A stretch of 56,943 bases of DNA from Folioceros fuciformis (taxonomy: Eukaryota; Anthocerotophyta; Anthocerotopsida; Anthocerotales). Position numbers and translations under genes: made by a program. The stretch is from the NCBI GenBank assembly GCA_049999805.1, contig JBNGIO010003332.1:1-56943 (forward strand). The letters are read 5' to 3'. How positions within the stretch are numbered: position 1 is the first letter of the stretch; every line of letters starts with the position of its first letter. A model generated the notes under the pieces. The model had not been told where the DNA came from. It searched no databases and worked only from the letters and a program-made list of their open reading frames with translations. This document shows, in pieces, positions 22,071 through 33,500 of the stretch.

Positions 22071-22465
22071 TTTAATGTCTCGATGCCAAAAGGCAGATTC
22101 ATGCACAGATGTAGGCATCTTATTTACTTCTGACACCCCTGCATCGAAACCCTCCCTGATTGCCGTCGATGCTGCGACAAGAGGCGACAAAATCCCGGAG
22201 AAGCAGGGCAGCATCACTTTGTCAATCGTCCGCGCTGTGGAGGCTGCAAGGCCTCGTGGCCCACTGTTGGGCGCTGTCGTGGACAAAGATATCCCAGACC
22301 GCTGGTTTCTGCTGCTGACGCCTTTCTCGCCGTCACGAACAATCAGTGCACAGTCAGGCAGCCCGAAAGGAGCCCTTGCCGTTACGTTTGTGTCGAGACC
22401 GAACAAATGCCTGATGTCAGGTGAAGTCAATTCGTGATGCAAAATGGGAGAAATTCTGTCCAAAG

Positions 22466-22537
22466 TGAACCCGACGTGAATCGAACACGCAACCTTCTGA
22501 TCTGGAGTCAGACGCGCTACCATTGCGCCACGGATCC
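22466..22537 (-). tRNA. tRNA-Trp (anticodon CCA)
   Basis: A complete 72-nt nuclear-type tRNA. On the minus strand it starts GGATCCGTGGCGCAATGG, with A box TGGCGCAATGG, anticodon loop CTCCAGA (CCA) and B box GTTCGATTC, and ends GGGTTCA. The acceptor stem pairs GGATCCG with CGGGTTC using G-U wobble. No intron and no encoded CCA end. It matches the plant tRNA-Trp sequence I know almost or fully exactly. Confidence 0.97.
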
Positions 22538-23297
22538 TGCATTCAAAGGTTAGTCGACTTGCGTAAATATAGCTATTTGTAAACAACATCGTGCAGCGTA
22601 TACATTATACATTTATGTATTACACTGACTGCAGGGCCGTATGGGCTCCGTCCGTACGCTGGCTTTTTGCGCTTTTCACAATCACTTCCAAAAGCTGACA
22701 GCGGATCCTGTTGAGCGTGACTCGTGTGAAAGAAGCTATATTTGAGCCAACATGATTGGGGTTGCTCCAGATGGAACTCGTGGTGGCGCGCACGGGCAGC
22801 ACGCGCTGCGCCCCACACTTTTCCCAATCCCTCAATCCTTCATTGTTGCGCCAGTTTCGCCGCCACGGCACCCTGCTGACGCGGCCGCCTTGTCAGCGGC
22901 CGGCCTATACGTGAGCCTCTCTCTTACAGTGACCGCGGCCGAGGCCAAGGGGTCCCGGACTTCCGGGGGAAGGAAGACACTGGCAGCAGCAGCCAGATCC
23001 GATTCTTCCTTCGCTCGCTCGTCTCTGCGGCCTGTGCCTGCCGACTCCCGGCCCAGTGGCGGTGCACTGCTTCCAGCACTCTCCCATTTCCACCTCCGAT
23101 CGAACCGTGTAGCGCGGAGCGTGAAGCGTGCGGAGACTAGGGGTCCACACTGCAGCGCGCATTCTTGCATGTGTGCATGCCGCGCGCGGCCAGCGGCGAG
23201 GGTGATGCCTGCTCGGCCTGCGGGGGAGGGCGCCGGCGGCGCCTGGCTGCCTGGTTAGGCCGGGTACGCAGCCGGAGCCTGAGCAGGAGCGGGAGCG

Positions 23298-25064
23298 ATG
23301 TCGGCTACGCTGCTCGGCCTCAGCCTGAGCGCGGAGCAGGACAGGGAGCTCTACGAGCGCGCGCGGGACGCAGCCACGGAGGCGGAGATCGAGGGGCGGG
23401 CGCAGGTGCAGGCGGCGGTGGAGGCTGCCGCCGCGCTCGCCTCCAGGGAGCGGCAGGACACCCGAGCTCCATCCCGCGCTACGCCGCAGGCCACTTCCGT
23501 GCGATGCTGGACCTTGCAATTCCGTGATGCCAGATTGGAAGCAGCCTACCACAGGAAGTGCAACACCAATTGCGATAACCGCGACCATGTTGCGTCGCTG
23601 TGTAGACTCTGGGCCGCTGTCCCGCCGCTGCTTCTGGCTCTCTCCGGCTTCCGCCTCGCCTGCGGGGTACGGTGAACTTGCCTTCTTGTGCCTGCACTTT
23701 TTTTTCCTTTCCACGCCGCCGCAATGTAGCCAGCCTGCTGCCCGCTCTGCGCTACCTGCGCTCATTCTTTTGGGACCACGACTCTTGACCGTGCTTCTTG
23801 TGCTGCGGCAGTGGCCTCTTGCCTCGGCCACCGCGTCAGGCTTCTACATGTGTGTGCTGTGCAACCTGTGCTTGGCTGTCCTCTGCACGCTTGTGTTCGC
23901 GGTGCAGTTGAGCTTCCCGGTCTGGTACGTCTCCCGTCGCATGTGCGTGTTGCCGCGCAAGGTCTTGTTAGCTTGCTGCTGGGCTTGTTTCTTGAATTTG
24001 GTGTCTTGCACCGATTGCAGGTATAGGAGCAACCGCGGAACGGTATGCTGGTGGTTTGCCTCGCTCTTGTGGATCTTAGAGAGTCTGCAACTGCTTGTCA
24101 AAGCCGACGTAAGCTCCCGTGACGCTCATCAGATTAATCTCCGGGACGGGTTTCCAGCGCCACGCTTCCTTTGTACTCACCTCCCTCCGTTCATTTGGTG
24201 ACTCTGTTTGCAGAATCTACGAGTATTCATCGGCCAGCTCATAATTCCTCCAATTTACATGAGTTTTGCCTACAAGCTACCATACATGTGAGACACATGT
24301 GTTGTTGCTCTTTTCCGCCTCTCACAGTGCTAAATGTAGAGCTCCTAAACTCACCCTCTTGTGTCACTTTGACCCTCTTGTGCAGTATTCATCTGAAGCT
24401 GCGGGCTTTTGGCTTCGGCTGCCAAGCATTAGCAATCTTAGTTTCAGCAAATTATAGGTTTGCTCCATGGCTGTTGGCGACAAGTTTGATAGGCCACTTC
24501 GTCGGGATCTTGTTGATCTATTTCCTAGACCGTAGGTCGCGCTCAGGTTTTCTCATGTCCCTTCCGCGGTGGCTATTAGATGATCTTATGGGGGATCGCT
24601 CACAGGCTCCATCCTTCCAATCGTACAGGTCTTCCCTGTCCAGACAGATGTGGCATATATTTTATCCGGAGCTTTTTGAGGCAAGCAGGGATTCTCTTGG
24701 CAGTGGAATGAGCAGCCAGAGAGCAGAGGAGCCGGTATCCCGGCGAGCTTTGGGAGGCTTTGCTGGTGGTTTTGGTGGTGTCTCAGGTCTCAAGTGCAGG
24801 AGCTCATCATTGTTGCCACTTATGTCCCTATCCAGCAACAGTATTTCAACTGAGTCTTCATCATCCAGTGGAAATTTGGTTACTTGTTGCCCTGCAGCTG
24901 TGGGCTCTTCCAAAGTGTCGACTGAGCCCGTCTTTCTGCCGGGATACAGTGCAGGGCGACGAGGGAGGAACTTAGATGCTGCTTCAAGCAGTGCTTGTTC
25001 ACATGTCAGCTCGGAAATCAACGATGACTATATACGATTCCGGGGAAGACAGCCAACCGCATGA
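23298..25064 (+). CDS. Multi-pass membrane protein of unknown family (5 exons)
   Basis: Exons 23298-23666, 23734-23924, 24021-24108, 24214-24287 and 24386-25064 sum to 1401 nt and give 466 residues with phase kept at every GT...AG join. The N-terminal segment is Ala/Glu-rich and probably helical (about residues 10-55). WTLQFRDARLEAAYHRKC comes just before the first membrane span. I see six or seven hydrophobic spans: VPPLLLALSGF, LPALILLGPRLLTVLLVL, CVLCNLCLAVLCTLVFAV, VCWWFASLLWILESLQLLV, FIGQLIIPPIYMSFAY and about two more around ALAILVSANY and LIGHFVGILLIYF. A Ser-rich cytosolic-type tail of about 150 residues follows (STESSSSSGN). The FRD-LE-Y segment before six spans recalls the N-terminal membrane modules of some algal and bacterial signalling proteins, but no catalytic domain follows. 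I do not recognise the family. The last exon could hide a small intron. Confidence 0.7.
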
Positions 25065-25686
25065 CATGATAGTGTCAATTTACGCGAGCTACCATTTATA
25101 TGGCGATACATTGCTTTCTCCAAAGCTGCAGCTGCTCTACCTTGCCACAGGATCCGTTTCAACCAGTTTTTTTGCAGTTCGTGCTGTTTTAGGTGTTGAA
25201 GAGGTGGCACCCGATTTCCAAGTTCAGCATGTATATCGGGCTTCCATTGCTGGTTTCCCATGGCTGCAGACCTATGGAAACATTAGAATCCGCTTGCTCT
25301 GGCATTCTCTGCTGTTTCCAATATGCAAGAGTTCTTTCCATTGCCACCCGTTTCTCGAGCCTTAGTGTATGGGGAGGGAGAAGCTCCCAGCAACTCCTCC
25401 TTCCTCAAAAATTTGCAATTTTTGGTGAGGGATTGCTAGCATTGCAGAGTGTCAAACGCATTCGATCCAAAATGCCTGAGATGTGCTTAGTAATGACCGG
25501 CAGCGTTCCAGACGCAATGGGCAGTCGCACATCATGACCTTGACAGGTCGTAGACAATGAACGGTGGATGTCCAAGAGACGTTGATGCCAAGCTGCTTGG
25601 CGTTCAAATCATCGGTCCCGGCATCATAACCTGGCTTCTCGATTCTTGGGATGTTTCGTTTTCTCCTCTAAATGGTCGCTTCAACA

Positions 25687-25890
25687 TAGAGCTCTAGAAC
25701 ATGGTATCAACGTAAAGTTCTAGAACATGGTATCAACATAGAGCTCTAGAACATGGTATCAACGTAGAGTTCTAGAACATGGTATCAACATAGAGCTCTA
25801 GAACATGGTATCAACATAGACTCTACTACCATGCTCTACATTCTCAACATAGACTCTACTACCATGCTCTACATTCTCTTGGTCAGTATA
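25687..25890 (+). repeat. 26-bp minisatellite with a primer-binding-site-like core
   Basis: Five units of the form GARYTCTAGAACATGGTATC + AACRTA, then two units with GACTCTACTACCATGCTCT. Each 26-bp unit contains TGGTATCA followed by a GAGCTC-type sequence, like the plant copia primer-binding site (TGGTATCAGAGC) that pairs with initiator tRNA-Met. It lies just where the 5' end of the copia element should be. Confidence 0.75.
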
Positions 25891-25892
25891 GT

Positions 25893-26052
25893 GGTGTACT
25901 CGTGTCAATATCTCTTTTAAATAGTTCTTAACAGAGTGTTAAAAAGAACTCGTGTCAATATCTCTTTCAAATAGTGTTAACAGAGTGTTGAAAACAACTC
26001 GTGTCAATATCTCTTTTAAATAGTTCTTAACAGAGTGTTAGAAAGAACTCGT
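25893..26052 (+). repeat. Tandem repeat ~55-60 bp, three copies
   Basis: Units start with CTCGTGTCAATATCTCTTT and contain AACAGAGTGTT. Three copies differ by small indels. It sits between the primer-binding-site-like repeat and the gag remains, in what would be the leader of the element. Confidence 0.75.
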
Positions 26053-26089
26053 GCTTCAATTGTGAAGGTATTGATAGTATTCATTCTAT

Positions 26090-29000
26090 AGCAAGAGGCT
26101 GAAATTCAAGAGATACAATAGATGGAGACAAGCATGAAGAGACATTGAGACACGCTCAGTGGAGAGTTTTGGAGGCAAGAACTTCACACTATGAAAGTTA
26201 AAAGATGAAGATGCTTCTCACTGAGAGAGGAGTATGAAAATTCGTTGACAAGGGCCTCGAAGACACACCCAGCGAAGGAGACCTTGATAAGGATGGACAT
26301 GCATTAGCTGCAATCCTTCTTAATGTGTCTAATGTCATACTCTCTCAATTGAGTGAGTGTGCAACGTCGGAGAAGGCATGGACTACCCTTTGCTATATGT
26401 CCGAAAAACGAAGTATGGTGAGTGAGATGTTGTTGGAGCAACAACTGTCCAACTTCAAGATGGTTGAAGGGGACACGATTCAACAGCATGTCAACAAGTT
26501 GAAGAACTTGGTTGATCAAATGCAAGCTGCAGACATCAAATCTTCTAAAGGAAGGATTATTATGGTGTTATTGAATAGTTTACCATCTGTGTACATGCAA
26601 TTTGTGTTGTCTTTTAGGACATCAGCAACGATATATTCAAGTGATAAACAAGCGACGATAGAAGAGGTGGTTGGGTTGCTTCTACAAGACAAGCTGGTGA
26701 ATTCATTCAAGAATGAACACAAATATGACTTGGTACATTTTTCGAGGAAAGGAAAGTCACAAGGGAAGACCCCATATGACAACTCAAGTGAAGGATCAAA
26801 GGAGAAAGTTACAAAGAAAAAGACATGGGGTACTTGCCATTACTATAAGAAACCTAACCATTATGCACAAGACTGCAGGACAAGATTGGTTGACTTGAAG
26901 AAGGGAAAATAGTCACAAGCCAATTAAGTAAGTGAGCAGGAAGAAAATCTTTTTTCTGCTTCAACAATAGAGACAGTGGGAGATCGCTCATCAAGGAAGG
27001 ATGAGAGTCTATACCTAGAGTTTGGAGCATCTCAACACATTACCTACAATCAACCTTGGATCTCAAGCTACAAAGAAATACCGATAGGGCATAAGGTGGC
27101 GCTTGGTGATAACAGGTCACACAAGATCAAAGGGAAAGGTGTCATAAAGGTAAAACTACCTGGTAAAAAGTCCAAAGGTACTATAAAGGATGTACATCTT
27201 GTACCTAGTTTTGCTAAAAATCTTCTTTCTATAGCTAGAATTATTGGCCGAGTAAATGAGATTGTGTTCAATTCAAAAGGATGTTGCATCCAACCCGAAC
27301 AACCTAAATCACATAATGTTACAGTGATAGCCAAAGGTATTCGGGAAGGCAATCTCTACAAGTTGTGTGCTTTTGTAGGAGATGAAGAAGATTACGCAAC
27401 TATGTCAAGTTCACCTCCCAGCTAAGGATCTTTAAGTCTATGGCATCAACATCTAGGCCATACAAACATAGATACCCTTAAATTGATGTAGTCCAAGCAT
27501 TTGTTTAAGGGTTTAAGTTTCGATATTAAAGACACAGGTGATTATCAACCATGTTAAGCTTGTATCATGGGCAAGCTTCACCGCTCTCAGTTCCCTAAGA
27601 TCGGGGCTCGTCAAGCTAGTAAGAAGCTAGAGCTTGTACGCACCGATGTGTGTGGACTCATGAAGAATCCTACTCATGGTGGATCATGCTATATTCTAGT
27701 CTTTGTGCATGACTTCATAAAAAGGAGTTGGACTTATCTCTTGAAGGAGAAGTCCAAGGTTTTCAACATATTTAAGACATGGAGAGTCTTGGTTGAAAAG
27801 GAGAATGGAGAATGCTTAAAGACTTTGAGAAGTTACAATGGAGAAGAGTACATCTCTTCTCAATTTAAAAGCTTTTGCAAGAAGTGTGGAATTTGAAAAC
27901 AATTCACAATTCCTCATACGCCACAACAAAATGGAGTAGCAAGAGCGCAAGCTTAGAAGTCTGGTGGAAGCAGCAAAGTGTATGCTCCATCGCAGTGCAT
28001 TGGAAGTACATTTTTGTGGAGAGGCTACTTTTACAGCCACTTACATTTTGAACAGAGTTCCAACTAAGGCTGAGCTTGGAATGACACCAGAAGAGACATG
28101 GACTGACATCAAACCTATTGTCAATTACTTTAGGATTTTTAGTTTTGTAGTTTATGCTCATGTTCTGAAGCAAAATCAAACCAAATGGGATCCTAAAGGC
28201 ATGCAATGCATCATGCGTGGATACTCTGATGAGGAATCGAGGAAAGAGGAATCGGTTATATAACCCTTCTACGAAAAAAATCATCTTTAGTAGAGATATT
28301 GTCTTTGATGAAGTATTAGATCCTCCCAAAACAATGGGAGAAACTCCCGTAGTTATCACAGAGTATAAGGAGGTATACGAGACACCTCTAGATACACCAT
28401 TTGTTTCCTCTCCTCATGTAGATAAGACTTCTGATCTTGAGGATAGATCCCTTTCTGATAATGTAGAGAATATACATAGTGTTGCAGACATTGACACAGA
28501 ACCTAATCCAACCAACCCAGCCTACACCAAATCTCAGGAGATTAACAGTAGGAAACCTTCAAGAAAGCTTTTGGAGTCAATGAATGCATGTGACATTGAA
28601 ATGGCTTTGTTAGTGGATGTTGATGAGCCACAAACCTTGAAGGAAGCATTGGAAGGACCAAAGGCTAAGGAGTGGAGAGCAGTTCTAGATAGTGAATATA
28701 ATTCACTTATAAAAAATAAGACCTGGAAAATCATTCCTCTTCCTCCAGGAAAAAAGTGCATAGGATCAAAATGGGTATTCAAGATTAAACATAACGCTGA
28801 TGGAAGCATTGAGCGTTATTAGGCAAGAATGGTAGGGAAATGATATACACAAGTGCCAAGTATTGATTACATAGACACTTTCTCTCATGTTGCCAAGATA
28901 ACATCCATCCGAGTACTCTTAGCAATAGCAGCAACCATGGATTTGGAGATCCATCACATGGATGTCCAAACATGATTTTTTTATAGAGATTTGGAAGAAG

Positions 29001-29870
29001 AAATCTAAATGAACCAGCCAGAAGGGTATGAAGTACTAGGTCGAGAAGATGAAGTATGTAAATTGCAAAAGGTAATCTATGACCTCAAGTAGTCAGCACT
29101 TACCTGCTATGTAAGAATTGATAAGTTCTTCTTAGCAATAAGTTTTAAGAAAACCAATTGAGATTGGAACATTTATGTAAAAAGAGAAGGAGAGTCCATG
29201 ATGATTATTGCCGTTTATGTTGTTGATCTTATTTTAGTTTGCAATTATTTAGAACTCTTGAAGCATACAAAGAAGAGTCTAAATGATAATTTTGACATAA
29301 GAGATATAGGAGAACTTCATTATTTCCTAGGGATAAAGGTATAGAGGGACAAGTTTAATAGGACGATCTATTTGAATCAAAGAACATACATTGAGAATGT
29401 CCTTAAACGGTTTGGAATGCAAGATTGCAAACTAGTGAAACACCAATGGTGTTAAATGAAAAGTTGTCGAAGGAAATGAGTCCTACAACTGACGAAGACA
29501 AGGAAAAGGTAGATAAAACTCTCTACCAATGTGCAGTTGGTTGCCTTACATATTTGTCTACAAGCACAAGGCCTGACATTGCAGAGGCAGTGGGAGTAGC
29601 TAGCCAATTTTTAGTCAATCTTGGTCAAGCGCATTTCCAAGCTTTAAGAAGGAACATAAGGTATTTGAATGGTACAAAACATTGAAATTTGGTGTATCAA
29701 CAAAGGTATGCAAATGAAGCCACGTTAGTGGGACATTGTGATTTTGATTAGACAGTGATTCTGATTGGGCAGGAGATGTTGATAGTCGAAAATCTAATCT
29801 GATATATGTTTTTGTTAAATAGAGGAGCTATTTTTAATAGACAAGTCATCTATGTCAGATATTGATACGA
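26090..29870 (+). mobile_element. Decayed Ty1/copia retrotransposon (gag-pol, no LTRs seen)
   Basis: Order gag, protease, integrase, reverse transcriptase, RNase H is typical of Ty1/copia. Gag (about 26100-26912) has LSECATSEKAW and MLLEQQLSNFKM and a zinc knuckle (about 26832-26875) with the second Cys replaced (CHYYKKPNHYAQDC). The protease motif reads LEFGASQHIT where Asp-Ser-Gly is expected. Integrase runs 27567-27990 with a stop inside. Reverse transcriptase spans about 28620-29400 with several stops, and its catalytic box reads YVVDLIL rather than YVDD. RNase H (29490-29820) is cut off after DSDWAGDVDSRKS. I find no matching long terminal repeats, so the element is truncated and dead. 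Confidence 0.9.
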
Positions 29871-30537
29871 TCAAATGTACACATGATGGCCTTTAATTAA
29901 ACATGTCCGATGCTAATAGCGATCTCGAAAGGCGCTTTGGATGAAGACCTTGCTCATGCTGAGCATCGTTCCAATATCAGCAAAACCGGTTTTCATCTTT
30001 CCGTCCCTGCTGACCACTTCATCCACGACGTCTGAGGTTCTCTTGAGACAAGTCCTGCACCTCGACTCGCCAACACCAGCTAAACCGCTAAGAATGCCTT
30101 GCGCAGCTGAAGACAATCTGCCAGGAGAACTACAATATTTCATCTGTTCACGTCGCCGACACTTGCGGAGGACGCATCTTGAAATTCACCATTTCACTAC
30201 AGGATACGAAAGGCACTGAGGCAGAAGCTTTGAGGGTGGTGCATTGCGTTTTCCAATGCTGAATGCAGCTGCTTTGGCTTGCGATCCCCGCAGCGGTAGG
30301 GTTCTGGGGACTCGACACAGGAGTTCACTGGGGGGAATGTCTTGTGCCGAAAACGTCTGCTTGAATGCGGATCTAAGGTTAAAAGAGATCCGAAATGGAC
30401 GCAGAGAAGGTCCTCGTGTATTCCGACTACTGGGCTTTCTGACCGAAATCGAAATGCTCCACTTTACAATTAACTGTACTTTAAGTGCTTTCTCGCCATT
30501 GAAACACGCTCCAAAGCCATAGGCGCCTGATGGAGCC

Positions 30538-33500
30538 ATGGCTGCCTGGAGCGTGGCAATCGAGTCACGCGCAAGACAAGGGCAACCGTATCCTCTGAGG
30601 GAACAGCTTCCCTGGACCAAAGAACTTAGAGGGGTGACCGTTAGTGGTGTAGGTGCTTCCTCGCACGCAACTGTGATTTCCAGGAACCAGCCGAAGGCGA
30701 ACATCGAAGCTACGAGCTGCAGCACCCCTGCAGGAGAGCCAGTTCGGGGCCGTGCCCACGAGCTGGGAGACGGTGACGCTCGTAAGATTGGGCCTAAACC
30801 CTATGAAATTGGCGTGACTCCTGAAACCGTGAGCAGGCTATGTGAGCAGGGTCGTGTGACAGAGGCGGTTGAGGCTTTGGGTATCCTTGCGCAGATAAGG
30901 AGGAGTTGTGTTTCGAGATCTCTTTTTCACGGTGTTGTGAGGAAATGTGTGATGAAGAGGGATATTGTTTTAGGTCGGAGAGTCCATGCCTTAATGGTGA
31001 GTACGGGGTGCGAGTCGGATACATTCCTGTGCAATCACATCCTGCGAATGTATGCTTCACACCGAAGGTTGCAAGATGCGATGGATGTGTTTGCAATGGT
31101 CGCTATACCTGATGCCTTCATGTGGTCGTCCATCATTTCTGCGCATGTAAAGTATGGAGAAGAGAAGCAGGCCATACAGCTGTATCGTCGGATGCGGGGG
31201 TCCAAAGTGAAGCCAGATGGTCATGTCTTTGTGGCGGCCCTTCAAGCTTGTGCAAGGGGATTGGACTTGGAAGCTGGACAACAGGTGCATGCAGATGTGG
31301 TGGCCAGTGGGGTTGAGCCTGATTTGTTTGTCTGCAGTAGCTTGGTGGACATGTATGCAAAGTGCGGGAGCCTGGAAGATGCTCAGCAAGTCTTTGATGG
31401 ACTCTGTCGGAAGGATGTGGTAACATGGAATGCCATGATAGCAGGGTACTCGCAGCGGGGCATGGGCCAGGAAGCCCTGCGATTGTACAACACTATGCGA
31501 GCCGAGATGGCTACACCTGATTCTGTGACGTTTGTGTCCCTCTTGCAGGCATGTGCATGTGTGGGCGCCCTAGCTCTGGAGACGGGGAAGGAAATCCATG
31601 CACATATAATAGAGCGAGGGCTACAAGCCCACGTCTTGGTAGCAAACAGTTTGGTAAACATGTATGTAAAGTGTGGCAGTGTGAACGATGCTCAGGGAGT
31701 ATTTGATGGAATGAGTCAGAAAGATATGCTGACGTGGAATGCCATAATATGTGGCTACTCCCGGCAGGGCATGGTCCAGGAAGCCCTTCACGTTTACAGT
31801 GCCATGCAAGGCGAGGGCATCACTGTACCCCATCCAATGACATTTGTTCACCTCCTGAATGCATGTGCCAGTGTGGGCACTGCAGGTTTGGAGATAGGTA
31901 AGCAGCTTCACACACAAATTAGGGAACAAGGACACCAAGCTGATGTGGTTGTAGCCAACAGTTTGGTCGACATGTATGCCAAGTGCGGCAGCCTAGAGGA
32001 TGCTCACAGTGTGTTTGACGGACTTCATAAGAAAGATGTGGTGACGTGGACTGCTCTTATCGGAGGGTATTCCCAGCAGGGCATGGGCCAGGAAGCCCTT
32101 CAACTCTACAGAGATATGGAAGGAGAAGGAATAGTTGCCCCCGACTTGGTGACATTTGTGTGCCTTCTACAGGCATGTGCAAGTGTAGGCATCGGAGCCT
32201 TGGAGGTGGGCAAGCAGCTTCATGCACAAATCAGTAAAAGAGGAGATCAATCTGGTGCAGTTTTGGCCAACAGTTTGGTAAACATGTATGCGAAGTGTGG
32301 CAGCATGGAGGATGCTCAGCAAGTGTTTGACGGACTTGGTCACAAAGATGTGGTGACGTGGACCTCTCTAATTGCAGGGTATTCTCAGCAGGGGATGGGA
32401 CAGGAAGCCATCCATCTCTACAGGCGGATGCAAGCTGGAGGCATGGCGGTACCTAATTCTGTGACTTTCGTCTGCCTCCTGCAGGCATGTGCAAGCTTAG
32501 GAGCCCCAGCTTTGGAGATAGGGAAACAGATTCATGGGAATATTAGAGACTTAGGAAATGAAGCTGATGCATTTGTAGCCAGCAGCTTGGTAAGCATGTA
32601 TGCCAAGTGTGGCAGTATGGAGGATGCTCGGAGATTGTTTGATGGACTTGATAGAAAAAATGTCGTCGTGTGGAATGCCATGATTGCAGGATGTTCCCAG
32701 CAGGGTATGAACCTGGAAGCCCTTCGCCTCTACAATGCTATGCAAGAAGAGGGCATCACTAAACCCAATTCGGTGACAATTGCATGCCTCCTGCAAGCAT
32801 GTGCTGGTGTGGGCACCCCGGCTTTGGAGATGGGGAAGTTGTTTCATTCACAAATTAGAGAACAGGGACATCAGACTGATGTACGTCTAGCCAACAGTTT
32901 GGTGAACATGTATGCCAAGTGTGGCAGCTTGGAAGACGCTCAGAGAGTATTTGATGGCCTTGGTCAAAAAGATGTGGTGACCTGGACGGCCCTAATTGGG
33001 GGGTATTCTCAGGAGGGCAGAGGGGAGGAAGCTCTCAGTCTTTACCGTGTCATGAACGAAGAAAGCATCTCTGTACCTAACCCTGTGACATTTGTTTGCC
33101 TCCTGCAGGCATGTTCAAATGTGGGCACCCAAGCTTTGGAGATAGGAAAGCAGCTTCATGTGCAAATTAGAGATGGCGGACATCAGGCTGATTTGTTTGT
33201 AGCCAACAGTTTGATCAACATGTATGCTAAGTGTGGCAGCCTGGAGGGCGCGCAAAGAGTGTTTGATGGGTTGGGTGAAAAAGATGTTGTGACGTGGACT
33301 GCTCTAATTGCAGGGTATTCCGAGCAGGGCATGAGCCAGGAAGCCCTTCGGCTTTACAGTGTCATGCTAGAAGGAGGCACCGCTGTACCTAATTCCCTGA
33401 CATTTTTGTTCCTCCTGCAGGCATGTTCAAATTTGGCAGCCCTGCATCTTGGAAGGCAGGTGCATGCACAGATTGAAGAGCAAAGGCTTGAAACTGATCT

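Noticed and set aside
21873-22589. 238-residue minus-strand open frame
   Set aside because: It runs through the tRNA-Trp gene and the segmental duplication edge and shows no domain. The opposite-strand frame 22075-22437 is equally unsupported.
22905-23831. 308-residue minus-strand open frame
   Set aside because: It is antisense to exon 1 and exon 2 of the membrane protein, in very GC-rich DNA. Composition is Arg/Ser/Gly-rich.
25690-29940. Long terminal repeats of the copia element
   Set aside because: I compared the sequence before the primer-site-like repeats with that after RNase H and found no match, so no LTRs are annotated.
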